Of a stretch of DNA of 64,000 bases, positions 1-7,755 are shown in pieces. The stretch spans positions 1 to 64,000 of the forward strand of contig NZ_AYMJ01000025.1 of assembly GCF_000633255.1 (NCBI RefSeq), read 5' to 3'. The DNA is from Pseudomonas sp. H1h. Its GTDB lineage: Bacteria; Pseudomonadota; Gammaproteobacteria; Pseudomonadales; Pseudomonadaceae. The translations under genes and the position numbers were made by a program. Positions within the stretch are counted from its first letter, which is position 1. Each line of letters starts with the position of its first letter. The notes below the pieces were generated by a model. The model had not been told where the DNA came from, searched no databases, and saw only the letters and a program-made list of their open reading frames with translations.

Positions 1-280
1 TGCCAGCGAAGGCGGCCTACGAGCCGACCAATCCCCACCTGAACACACCCAGTCCAATTGTAGGAGTGAGCCTGCTCGCGATGGCGGCCTACGAGCCGAC
101 CACCCCCCAACTGAACACACCCAAATCCAATTGTAGGAGTGAGCCTGCTCGCGAAGGCGCCCTACGAGCCGACCAACTCCCAAACTGAACACACCCCATT
201 CCAACTGTGGGAGCGGGCTTGCTCGCGAAGGCGGTGTGTCATTCAACACAGATATTTGCTGATCCACCGCTCCCACAAGG
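1..280. repeat. Tandem array of REP-containing ~73-bp units
   Basis: A unit made of a REP palindrome (GTAGGAGTGAGCCTGCTCGC type) and a conserved spacer (CCTACGAGCCGACC ... CTGAACACACCC) repeats head to tail. REP starts are at 60, 133 and 207, so the period is 73-74 bp. The third REP has the GTGGGAGCGGGC variant. The array is cut by the window edge, so its full size is unknown. I see no gene in it. Confidence 0.85.
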
Positions 281-282
281 GT

Positions 283-657
283 TCACCTGTGTGCTGGGGA
301 TTGGCTGATTTCCACATTATCCAGCACCCGATTCACTGCCAGCTCCGCCAGCATGATGATCTGCTGGATCGCCAGAATTGTGTGCCGCTGTGGCGGGTCG
401 ACATAGGCCGCAATGTCGCTGGCCATGATGCTCGCCGAGGCCAGTGATTCGCAGGCATGAACCAGCAGGCTTTCGTTATCCATTTCAGGGGCAACCTGAA
501 ACATCGTGCTGGGTTTGTGGAATTTGAGGGTGGTGGCGCAGGGTTTGAGGTAGTGATCCAGCGCACGCTCGGCGGCGTCGTGGAGTTTTTTCGAGTCGAG
601 GGATTCGTAGGGGGAGATGCAGTCCGTTTCGGGCGGATTGGGTGAAGGCTTAATCAT
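283..657 (-). CDS. Small DUF6124/DUF3077-type protein of unknown function
   Basis: A 124-residue soluble protein beginning MIKPSPNPPETD and containing SLDSKKLHDAAERALDHYL. It resembles a Pseudomonas-restricted family I know as DUF6124 (formerly lumped with DUF3077), whose members recur as paralogues and have no established function. The open frame runs upstream to 828, but the ATG at 657 is preferred. It has an AAGGA ribosome-binding sequence just upstream, the family consensus starts here, and the upstream part of the frame is the folded RNA described separately. The C-terminal half is predicted mostly helical (HTILAIQQIIMLAELAVNRVLD). No signal peptide, membrane segment or catalytic motif was seen. 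It is monocistronic, with REP repeats immediately downstream. Confidence 0.7.
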   Translation of the reverse strand: MIKPSPNPPETDCISPYESLDSKKLHDAAERALDHYLKPCATTLKFHKPSTMFQVAPEMDNESLLVHACESLASASIMASDIAAYVDPPQRHTILAIQQIIMLAELAVNRVLDNVEISQSPAHR

Positions 658-669
658 GGCAAAGATCCT

Positions 670-830
670 TTTGACGAAATGGAACTGCCACTTTTCGTTT
701 TCCAGGCGAAGTGGGTGGCAGCTGTACGCAGGCTGGAAAAACCGGCAAAGGATCAAACCCGGCAGACCCGAGGGTCTCCCACGTACAGCCGCCATAACTG
801 AAACACCGGCGCTGAAAAAGCGCGGCATTA
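670..830 (-). ncRNA. Candidate structured leader RNA upstream of the DUF6124-type gene
   Basis: Read on the minus strand, several stems nest before the downstream start codon. An outer 12-bp stem joins 782-793 to 717-728. It contains one G.U pair that would be an A-C mismatch if the plus strand were the RNA. Inside it is an AGACC/GGUCU hairpin with a CUCG loop (764-777). Outside it are a GCGCU/AGCGC hairpin (809-823) and a CCACUU/AAGUGG hairpin next to the ribosome-binding site. Sequences around 731-757 and 841-863 are inverted copies (CTGGAAAA..GGATCAAA). The false translation of this stretch (AAVRGRPSGLPG) is one I recall seeing before many Pseudomonas genes and as similar to phage P4 Ash-like ORFs. 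The boundaries are estimates. Confidence 0.5.
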
Positions 831-866
831 TGTCATGTGCTTTGATCCTTCGGGTTTTCCAGACCC

Positions 867-888
867 GGTCGCTGATGTGTCAGCGACC
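867..888. other. Perfect 9-bp inverted repeat, 4-nt loop
   Basis: GGTCGCTGA and TCAGCGACC face each other across TGTG. No T-run follows on either strand, so it is not a canonical terminator. It lies upstream of the candidate leader RNA and may bound it or bind a regulator. The rest of 889-960 shows nothing recognisable. Confidence 0.5.
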
Positions 889-965
889 GAACCAGCCTAT
901 CCACCCCTCTTCCGACCCACAACCGTCAAAACCTGTCGGAAAACTCCCGTCAAATCACCGCTTTT

Positions 966-1042
966 GTAGGAGCCACCGTAGGCTGCGATTTTTGAGTTTT
1001 AAACAATCTGAGCAAAAGATCACAGCCTCGCCGCACTCCACA
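966..1042. repeat. Second-type REP pair (GTAGGAGC..GGCTGCGAT family), degenerate
   Basis: GTAGGAGCCACCGTAGGCTGC at 966-986 faces a diverged inverted copy (ACAGCCTCGCCGCACTCC) ending near 1042. This resembles a different Pseudomonas REP class from the GTGGGAGC class that dominates the window. Confidence 0.6.
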
Positions 1043-1073
1043 GTTCCTGCAGGGGCGCGGTCAGCGTTTAAGT

Positions 1074-2042
1074 TCAGTTGGCGACTCGTGCCCCCGCCAG
1101 ACTCCCACTCAACTCATACGCCGCCAGTTCTGCCTGATGCGCCGCCAATATCTCTGGCAGCGAGCCACGTAAGTACTCAACCCAGGTCTTGATTTTTGCA
1201 TCCAGGTATTGCCGTGACGGGTAGATCGCGTACAGGTTGAGTTCCTGCGAGCGGTAGTTCGGCATCATCCGTACCAGCGTGCCGTTGCGCAGGCCTTCGA
1301 TGGCGGCATAGACCGGCAGCACACCGACGCCCATGCCGCTGATGATCGCGGCTTTCATTGCGTCGGCGGAGTTCACCAGGAACGGCGAGCTGTTGATAGT
1401 CACCATTTCCTGGCCGTCCGGGCCGTTGAAGGCCCATTTTTCCAGGGGGATCACCGGGCTGACGAGGCGCAGGCAGGCGTGGTTCAGCAGGTCGCTGGGT
1501 TTTTGCGCGCAGCCGTTGGCTTTCACGTAGGCCGGCGAGGCGCAGACGATGCTGTAGGTGATGCCCAGGCGTTGCGAGACGAAACCCGAGTCCGGCAGTT
1601 CGCTGGCCAGCACGATGGACACGTCGTAGCCCTCGTCGAGCAGGTCCGGCACGCGGTTGGCCATGGTCAGGTCGAAGGTCACGTCCGGGTGGGTCTTGCG
1701 GTAGCGGGCGATGGCATCGATCACGAAGTGCTGGCCGATGCCGGTCATGGTGTGCACTTTCAGCTGGCCGGCGGGGCGGGCGTGGGCTTCGCTGGCCTCG
1801 GCTTCGGCTTCTTCGACGTAGGCCAGGATCTGTTCGCAGCGCAGCAGGTAGCGCTTGCCGGCCTCGGTCAGGGCGATGCGCCGGGTCGTGCGATTGAGCA
1901 GGCGGGTTTGCAGGTGGGCTTCCAGGTTGGAGACCGCGCGCGAGACGTTGGCCGTGGTGGTGTCGAGTTGCACGGCGGCGGCGGTGAAACTGCCGGCTTC
2001 GGCCACACAACTGAAGGCGCGCATGTTTTGCAATGTGTCCAT
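1074..2042 (-). CDS. LysR-family transcriptional regulator
   Basis: A 322-residue LysR protein. The N-terminal winged helix-turn-helix covers about residues 1-60 (MRAFSCVAEAGSFTAAAVQLD, then VSRAVSNLEAHLQTRLLNRTTRR). A periplasmic-binding-like effector domain covers about 90-295, and there is a short C-terminal tail rich in alanine. It is transcribed away from the efflux operon starting at 2315, with 270 bp between them. By the usual LysR arrangement it may control that operon, though a REPIN sits in the gap. The effector is unknown. The start at 2042 gives the standard MDTLQNMRAF LysR beginning. Confidence 0.9.
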   Translation of the reverse strand: MDTLQNMRAFSCVAEAGSFTAAAVQLDTTTANVSRAVSNLEAHLQTRLLNRTTRRIALTEAGKRYLLRCEQILAYVEEAEAEASEAHARPAGQLKVHTMTGIGQHFVIDAIARYRKTHPDVTFDLTMANRVPDLLDEGYDVSIVLASELPDSGFVSQRLGITYSIVCASPAYVKANGCAQKPSDLLNHACLRLVSPVIPLEKWAFNGPDGQEMVTINSSPFLVNSADAMKAAIISGMGVGVLPVYAAIEGLRNGTLVRMMPNYRSQELNLYAIYPSRQYLDAKIKTWVEYLRGSLPEILAAHQAELAAYELSGSLAGARVAN

Positions 2043-2190
2043 GGGGTGCTCTCAAGGGAGATGGCAAATTGTGACACGAAGTTTCAGGGGCTGAGACCCC
2101 CGACCAAGGGATTATCTCGTTAACGGTAACAAAGATTCACAGGAATCCCAGCTTATCGCCGTTCAGGGCGCCCCATAGAATTGCGCCGTT

Positions 2191-2277
2191 GTGGGAGCGG
2201 GCTTGCTCGCGAAAGCGATTTCATCTTCAACGCGGCGTCTTCTGACAGAGCGCTTTCGCGAGCAAGCCCGCTCCCAC
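2191..2277. repeat. REPIN (inverted REP pair)
   Basis: GTGGGAGCGGGCTTGCTCGC at the left is exactly mirrored at the right, with a ~35-bp unique spacer. It lies between the divergent LysR gene and the efflux operon. Confidence 0.9.
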
Positions 2278-2314
2278 AGGGCCTCGGTTCTCCCTTTTTC
2301 AGGAATTTGCAGCT

Positions 2315-3814
2315 GTGCCGCGTCGCATCAACAGAGCGCTTTTGCCGCTCAGTGTTCTGGCTTTCACCCTGGGTCTCAGCGGCTGCATCGGTACCGGAGG
2401 AATTGCCCCGCAGGGCAAGGCGCTGGAGGCCAATACGCTGGCCACCGACGACGCCATTGCCCACGCTGCCAAAGACGCCCACTGGCCCACCGCGCAATGG
2501 TGGCAAGCCTACGGTGACCCGCAACTCAATCGCTGGATCGACCTCGCCGTGCAGGGCAGCCCGACCATGGCCATGGCCGCTGCACGGGTGCGTCAGGCCA
2601 AAGCCATGGCCGGTGTCGCCGAGGCCGCCGAGTCGTTGCAGATCAATGGCGAGTCGACGCTCAAGCGCCATAACTGGCCGACCGATCAGTTCTACGGCCC
2701 CGGCGAGTTGGCCAACACCACCACCTGGGACAACAACGCCGCGCTGGGTTTCAGCTACGCCCTCGACCTTTGGGGCCGCGAAAGCAATGCCAGCGAGCGG
2801 GCGGTGGATCTGGCGCACATGAGCGCCGCCGAAGCGCGGCTGGCGCAGCTGGAATTGCAGAACAACATCGTGCGCGCCTACATCGAGCTGTCGCTGCATT
2901 ACGCCCAGCGCGACATCGTCGCCGCGACGCTCAAGCAGCAACAGCAGATTCTTGATCTGGCGCAGAAGCGTCTGAACGGCGGCATCGGTACACACTTCGA
3001 AGTCAGCCAGGCCGAAACGCCGTTGCCGGAAACCCATCGGCAGTTGGATGCGCTGGACGAAGAAATCGCCCTGAGCCGCAACCAGATCGCCGCCCTGGCC
3101 GGCAAAGGCCCGGGGGCGGGCGCGCAGTTGCAGCGACCGACCCTGGCGCTCGGTGCGGCGCTGAAACTGCCCTCGGCTTTGCCGGCCGATCTGCTCGGCC
3201 AGCGCCCCGATGTGGTCGCCAGTCGCTGGCAAGTCGCCGCGCAGGCCCGCGGCATCGACGTCGCGCACGCCGGTTTTTATCCCAATGTCGATCTGGTCGG
3301 CAGCCTCGGCTACATGGCGACCGGCGGCGGGGCGCTGGAGTTTCTGACCGGCAAGAAGCTCAACTACAACGTCGGCCCGGCGATCTCCTTGCCGATCTTC
3401 GACGGTGGACGCTTGCGCAGCGAGTTGGGTGAAGCGTCTGCCGGGTATGACATCGCCGTGGCGCATTACAACCAGACGCTGGTCAATGCGCTGAAGAACA
3501 TCTCGGACCAGTTGATCCGCCGCGAGTCGATGGACAAGCAGCAAGCCTTTGCCGCCGAGTCCGTGGCCACCGCGCAGAAGACTTACGACATCGCGATGAT
3601 CGCCTATCAGCGAGGCCTCACCGATTACCTCAACGTGCTCAATGCGCAGACCTTGCTGTTCAAGCAGCAGCAGGTGCAGCAGCAGGTGCAGGCAGCGCGA
3701 CTGAGTGCGCATGCCGAGTTGGTGACCGCACTGGGTGGTGGGCTCGGGGCTGGCAATGACGTGCCCACTGTCGAGCAAACCCAAGCGCCGAAAACCCCGG
3801 CCCTCCTGCGTTGA
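2315..3814 (+). CDS. Outer-membrane efflux lipoprotein (OprM/NodT family)
   Basis: A 499-residue outer-membrane factor. The start is GTG at 2315, ten bases after AGGA. It has a lipoprotein signal peptide with lipobox LSGC (Cys24), followed by two long helical repeats typical of TolC/OprM-type channels, with QWWQAYGDPQLNRWID in the first and VGPAISLPIFDGGRLR in the second. The family forms a trimeric duct through the outer membrane and periplasm for tripartite pumps. It is the first gene of a cluster with a FUSC pump, a DUF1656 protein and an HlyD adaptor, so it is probably their exit channel. A REPIN separates it from the pump gene. The substrate is unknown; aromatic acids or drugs are typical of such systems. 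Confidence 0.92.
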   Translation: MPRRINRALLPLSVLAFTLGLSGCIGTGGIAPQGKALEANTLATDDAIAHAAKDAHWPTAQWWQAYGDPQLNRWIDLAVQGSPTMAMAAARVRQAKAMAGVAEAAESLQINGESTLKRHNWPTDQFYGPGELANTTTWDNNAALGFSYALDLWGRESNASERAVDLAHMSAAEARLAQLELQNNIVRAYIELSLHYAQRDIVAATLKQQQQILDLAQKRLNGGIGTHFEVSQAETPLPETHRQLDALDEEIALSRNQIAALAGKGPGAGAQLQRPTLALGAALKLPSALPADLLGQRPDVVASRWQVAAQARGIDVAHAGFYPNVDLVGSLGYMATGGGALEFLTGKKLNYNVGPAISLPIFDGGRLRSELGEASAGYDIAVAHYNQTLVNALKNISDQLIRRESMDKQQAFAAESVATAQKTYDIAMIAYQRGLTDYLNVLNAQTLLFKQQQVQQQVQAARLSAHAELVTALGGGLGAGNDVPTVEQTQAPKTPALLR

Positions 3815-3827
3815 ACACACAACCCCT

Positions 3828-3915
3828 GTGGGAGCGGGCTTGCTCGCGAAGAGGGAGTGTCAGGCAGCCCATTTGTTGTCTGACACAGTGCATTCGCGAG
3901 CAAGCCCGCTCCCAC
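3828..3915. repeat. REPIN between the outer-membrane factor and FUSC genes
   Basis: Two inverted GTGGGAGCGGGCTTGCTCGC copies are separated by a unique spacer. It lies in the 139-bp gap inside the efflux cluster, where the transcript hairpin could partly uncouple upstream and downstream expression. Confidence 0.9.
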
Positions 3916-3953
3916 AGTTCCTCCGGTTCGACTGACTTTTTGAGCAAGACCAA

Positions 3954-6146
3954 ATGACTCACCTGCCCGCACCTTTGCGCTGGCTCTACTCCCTGGAATG
4001 GCGTCGGGGCTTCTTTGACTGGGCGCGCAGCGATGGCGTGACCTGGGTCTATATCTTCAAGGTATTGCTCGCCGCGTTCCTCACGCTGTGGCTGGCGATG
4101 CGTCTGGAGCTGCCGCAGCCGCGCACAGCAATGATCACCGTGTTCATCGTCATGCAGCCGCAGAGCGGCCATGTGTTTGCCAAGAGTTTCTATCGCTTCC
4201 TCGGCACCCTGGCCGGGTCGGCGATGATGGTCACGTTGATCGCGCTGTTTGCGCAGAACACTGAGCTGTTCCTTGGCTCGCTGGCCATCTGGGTCGGCAT
4301 CTGCTCGGCTGGTGCAGCGCGCTGCCGTAACTTTCGCGCCTATGGTTTTGTCCTCGCCGGCTACACCGCGGCGATGGTCGGATTGCCGGCGCTGGCGCAT
4401 CCGGACGGTGCGTTCATGGCCGCCGTGTGGCGAGTGCTGGAGATCTCGCTGGGGATTCTCTGCTCGACCGTGGTCAGTGCCGCGATCCTGCCGCAAACCG
4501 CCAGTGCGGCGATGCGCAACGCCTTGTATCAGCGTTTTGGCGTGTTTGCCTTGTTCGTCACCGATGGCCTGCGCGGGCGCAGCAAGGCCGATGCGTTCGA
4601 GGCCAGCAACGTACGCTTCATTGCCGAAGCGGTGGGCCTGGAAGGGCTGCGCAGCGTGACCGTGTTCGAAGACCCGCACATGCGTCGGCGCAATGGTCGC
4701 CTCAGTCGTTTGAACAGCGAGTTCATGGGCATCACCACGCGCTTCAACGCCTTGCATCAGTTGCTTGAACGTCTGCGTGGCAATGGCGAAGAACATGTGG
4801 TGGCTGCGATCAGGCCGGGCCTGCAGGATCTGGCCGAAGTGCTCGACGGTTTCAGTGGCCGCGCCCTGACCAGCCCGGACGCTGCACGCCTGGCGACTGC
4901 GTTGGCTACCTACAAGGAAGGTTTGCCGGCGCGGGTGCGCAGCCTGCGCACGACCTTCCAGGAAACCGCTCCGAGTGAAGCCGAGCAGCTGGATTTTCAC
5001 ACCGCGTACGAGCTGCTCTATCGCTTCGTCGACGACCTGCACAGTTATGCACAGACCCACGCCTCGCTGGCCGATCACAGCCATGAGCGCGAGCGCTGGG
5101 ACGAGCCGTTCACTCCGCAAACCAACTGGTGGGCCGCCGCTGCCTCGGGCATTCGTGCCTCGTTCATCCTGATCGTGCTCGGTAGTTACTGGGTCGCCAC
5201 CGCGTGGCCGAGCGGCGCGACCATGACCCTGATCGCCGCTGCCACTGTGGGCCTGTCCGCCGCCACGCCGAACCCCAAACGCATGGCTTTTCAAATGGCC
5301 TGCGGGACTTTCCTCGGGGCGCTGATCGGCTTCGTCGAGATGTTCTTCATCTTCCCGTGGATCGATGGTTTTCCGCTGCTGTGCGTGATGCTTGCGCCGG
5401 TAATCGTGCTCGGCTCGTTCCTCGCTTCGCGGCCGCAATACGCCGGGGTCGGTCTGGGGCTGCTGATCTTCTTCAGCACAGGTTCAGTGCCGGACAACCT
5501 GACCATCTACAACCCCTACACCTTCATCAACGACTACATCGCCATGGTCATGGGCATGTTGGTCTGCGCGGCGGCAGGGGCGATCATTTTGCCGCCGAAC
5601 AGTCGCTGGTTGTGGAAGCGTCTGGAGCAGGATCTGCGCGGCCAGGTGGTGTACGCGATCAGCGGCAAACTCAAGGGCCTGGCGTCGAGTTTCGAGAGCC
5701 GCACCCGCGACCTGCTGCATCAGGCCTACGGTCTCGCCGCCGGTCAGCCGACTGTGCAAAAGAACCTGCTGCGCTGGATGTTCGTGGTCCTTGAAGTCGG
5801 CCACGCAATCATCGAGTTGCGCAAGGAACAGGCGATTCTCCCGGTGCACCCGGCGTATGCCGAATCGCAGCCATGGCGTCAGGCGATTCGCGTGATGGGC
5901 CGCGCGCTGGTGCGGCTGTTCCTGCAGCCTAACCAGAGCAATCTGGAGCGCGCACTGGTGGCGGTCGATCACGCGATCAGTCGGGTCGCCGCGACCGACG
6001 AGCCGTTCGCGCCGCACTTCGACACCTCGGCCCTGCGCCGGGTGAAGAGCTACCTGCACTTCATCCGCACCTCGTTGCTCGACCCGCAATCACCGCTCGC
6101 TGCCTACGCAATCGCCAAGCCCGAAGGACTTGCCCATGCCTCGTGA
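3954..6146 (+). CDS. FUSC-family efflux pump subunit (AaeB-like)
   Basis: A 730-residue inner-membrane protein of the fusaric acid resistance/aromatic acid exporter family. It has two hydrophobic blocks of about six segments each, near residues 30-180 and 390-530, separated by and followed by soluble stretches. Typical family sequence includes PQPRTAMITVFIVMQPQSG and WPSGATMTLIAAATVGLSA. With the downstream DUF1656 and HlyD genes it matches the E. coli aaeXAB arrangement, which exports hydroxylated aromatic carboxylates. Its 3' end overlaps the DUF1656 gene by 11 bp, implying translational coupling. Substrate specificity cannot be read from the sequence. Confidence 0.9.
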   Translation: MTHLPAPLRWLYSLEWRRGFFDWARSDGVTWVYIFKVLLAAFLTLWLAMRLELPQPRTAMITVFIVMQPQSGHVFAKSFYRFLGTLAGSAMMVTLIALFAQNTELFLGSLAIWVGICSAGAARCRNFRAYGFVLAGYTAAMVGLPALAHPDGAFMAAVWRVLEISLGILCSTVVSAAILPQTASAAMRNALYQRFGVFALFVTDGLRGRSKADAFEASNVRFIAEAVGLEGLRSVTVFEDPHMRRRNGRLSRLNSEFMGITTRFNALHQLLERLRGNGEEHVVAAIRPGLQDLAEVLDGFSGRALTSPDAARLATALATYKEGLPARVRSLRTTFQETAPSEAEQLDFHTAYELLYRFVDDLHSYAQTHASLADHSHERERWDEPFTPQTNWWAAAASGIRASFILIVLGSYWVATAWPSGATMTLIAAATVGLSAATPNPKRMAFQMACGTFLGALIGFVEMFFIFPWIDGFPLLCVMLAPVIVLGSFLASRPQYAGVGLGLLIFFSTGSVPDNLTIYNPYTFINDYIAMVMGMLVCAAAGAIILPPNSRWLWKRLEQDLRGQVVYAISGKLKGLASSFESRTRDLLHQAYGLAAGQPTVQKNLLRWMFVVLEVGHAIIELRKEQAILPVHPAYAESQPWRQAIRVMGRALVRLFLQPNQSNLERALVAVDHAISRVAATDEPFAPHFDTSALRRVKSYLHFIRTSLLDPQSPLAAYAIAKPEGLAHAS

Positions 6147-6336
6147 AATCGCCTTCCACGGCGTGTATATGCCGACCATGACCCTGATGTTTTTCGTCGC
6201 TGCAGCACTGGCCTGGGCGCTTGACCGGTTCCTCTCGGGGTTCGATCTGTACCGCTTCTTCTGGCACCCGGCGCTGCTGCGCCTGAGCCTGTTTACCTGT
6301 CTGTTCGGCGCCATGGCGCTGACTGTTTACCGTTGA
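6136..6336 (+). CDS. DUF1656 small membrane protein (AaeX-like)
   Basis: A 66-residue protein with two predicted membrane helices (about 10-27 and 42-60). DUF1656 proteins are regularly encoded between FUSC pumps and HlyD adaptors; AaeX of E. coli is the best-known example and its role is undefined. The ATG at 6136 follows GAAGGA at a good distance and is preferred to a TTG six bases upstream. The gene overlaps the FUSC gene end and lies 25 bp before the adaptor gene. Confidence 0.88.
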   Translation: MPREIAFHGVYMPTMTLMFFVAAALAWALDRFLSGFDLYRFFWHPALLRLSLFTCLFGAMALTVYR

Positions 6337-6361
6337 CTCTCTATCTCTGAAGAAGGCCCTG

Positions 6362-7228
6362 ATGAAAAAGTTTTTCAGCCTGCTCGCGACCCTGCTGGTG
6401 CTGGCCCTGGCGCTGTGGATCGGCCGCACGTTGTGGGAGCACTACATGAACACGCCGTGGACCCGCGACGGCCGCGTGCGCGCCGACATCATCAACGTCG
6501 CGGCCGACGTCACCGGTGAAGTCATCGATGTGCCGGTGCGCGACAACCAGTTGGTGAAGAAGGGCGATTTGCTCATGCAGATCGACCCCGAGCATTACCG
6601 CATCGCGGTCAAACAGGCGCAGTCGCTGGTCGCTTCGCGCAAGTCGACGTGGGAGATGCGCAAGGTCAACGCGCATCGCCGCGCCGATCTGGACAACCTG
6701 GTGATCTCCAAGGAGAACCGCGACGACGCCAGCAACATCGCCGACGCCGCGCTGGCCGATTACCAACACGCGCAAGCACAACTGGAAGCCGCCGAACTCA
6801 ACCTCAAACGCACCGAAGTGCGCGCGGCAGTGGACGGCTACGTGACCAACCTCAACGTGCATCGCGGCGACTATGCGCGCATCGGCGAGGCGAAAATGGC
6901 GGTGGTCGACATGAACTCGTTCTGGGTTTACGGCTTCTTCGAAGAGACCAAACTGCCGCACGTGCGTGTAGGCGATAAGGCCGACATGCAACTGATGAGT
7001 GGCGAAGTGTTGAAGGGGCATGTGGAGAGTATTTCCCGCGGCATTTACGACCGCGACAACCCGGAAAGCCGCGAGCTGATCGCCGATGTGAACCCGACGT
7101 TCAACTGGGTACGCCTGGCGCAGCGAGTGCCGGTGCGCATTCACATTGATGAAGTGCCGCAGGGTGTGCTGTTGGCGGCGGGGATTACCTGCACCGTGGT
7201 GGTGAAGCGGGACACTGTGGATAACTGA
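6362..7228 (+). CDS. HlyD-family efflux periplasmic adaptor (AaeA-like)
   Basis: A 288-residue membrane-fusion protein. An N-terminal membrane anchor covers about residues 5-24. A lipoyl-like segment follows (VTGEVIDVPVRDNQLVKKGD), then a helical hairpin near 75-135 and a beta-barrel part ending FNWVRLAQRVPVRI, a signature of AaeA/EmrA-type adaptors. It would bridge the FUSC pump and the outer-membrane factor. It is last in the cluster, and REP elements follow. Confidence 0.92.
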   Translation: MKKFFSLLATLLVLALALWIGRTLWEHYMNTPWTRDGRVRADIINVAADVTGEVIDVPVRDNQLVKKGDLLMQIDPEHYRIAVKQAQSLVASRKSTWEMRKVNAHRRADLDNLVISKENRDDASNIADAALADYQHAQAQLEAAELNLKRTEVRAAVDGYVTNLNVHRGDYARIGEAKMAVVDMNSFWVYGFFEETKLPHVRVGDKADMQLMSGEVLKGHVESISRGIYDRDNPESRELIADVNPTFNWVRLAQRVPVRIHIDEVPQGVLLAAGITCTVVVKRDTVDN

Positions 7229-7245
7229 CGGACCGTGTGGCTGCC

Positions 7246-7325
7246 ATCGCGAGCAGGCTCACTCCCACATTTGATTTGTGTCGTTTACAAAACCCGTGTG
7301 GGCGCGAGCCTGCTCGCGAAGAGGG
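7246..7325. repeat. Two REPs in outward orientation
   Basis: An inverted REP (CGCGAGCAGGCTCACTCCCAC, near 7248-7268) is followed by a direct one from 7298. The order is opposite to that of the REPINs. It lies between convergently transcribed genes. Confidence 0.8.
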
Positions 7326-7356
7326 CAACGCGCTCTGTCATGAAGATAGCGAACCG

Positions 7357-7755
7357 TCATTCACCACAAAACGTCTCCTGCAAATGCCGCCAGAGCACCC
7401 GCCCGGCCTCGCTCTTTTCAAACACCACCGTCGAACGCCGATCCGTGTGCAACCCATTCGCGTCCGTCTGCTGCTCGCGGTAACTCAACGTCGCGCCGTG
7501 CGCATGCAGCGCAATTGCGCGCAGCTCACTGAGCTCGATCCTGAAGCCTGTTCTCTTCCCGCCCGCCGCTTGAAACAGTGCGCGCAAAGCGCCGATATCC
7601 AGCACCCGGCCGAGCGGCGTGACCATGGAAAAATCCGCCGAGAACCGGCTCAGCAAGCGCTCCAGTTCGGCTGAGTCCTGCTCCACGGCAAACCATTGTT
7701 CGATGGCCTCGTGCGCGTGGATCACTTCGTCAAAATATTGTTGGTTGTCCGTCAT
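7357..7755 (-). CDS. NTF2/SnoaL-like small protein
   Basis: A 132-residue protein starting MTDNQQYFDEVIHAHEAIEQWF. Its cone-shaped NTF2-like fold is suggested by the pattern of N-terminal helices, a central beta segment FSMVTPLGRVLDIGALRALF, and a C-terminal sheet with STVVFEK. Such proteins include DUF4440 members and ketosteroid isomerase relatives, and the function cannot be assigned. Its ATG overlaps the stop of the upstream MFS gene by 4 bp, so the two are translated as a pair. The open frame extends much further upstream, but that part is antisense-like shadow of the MFS gene. Confidence 0.8.
   Translation of the reverse strand: MTDNQQYFDEVIHAHEAIEQWFAVEQDSAELERLLSRFSADFSMVTPLGRVLDIGALRALFQAAGGKRTGFRIELSELRAIALHAHGATLSYREQQTDANGLHTDRRSTVVFEKSEAGRVLWRHLQETFCGE

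Noticed and set aside
1..280. Possible CRISPR array at the window start
   Set aside because: The repeated palindrome is a REP and the spacers are conserved between units, the reverse of a CRISPR.
139..447. Short plus-strand frame over the REP array
   Set aside because: It consists of translated REP sequence and the antisense of the DUF6124-type gene.
658..828. 57-codon N-terminal extension of the DUF6124-type protein
   Set aside because: The stretch is better explained as folded RNA, and a proper ribosome-binding site precedes the internal ATG at 657.
2153..5438. Two long minus-strand frames opposite the efflux genes
   Set aside because: They run antisense to the well-supported outer-membrane factor and FUSC genes, include translated REPIN sequence and show no family resemblance.
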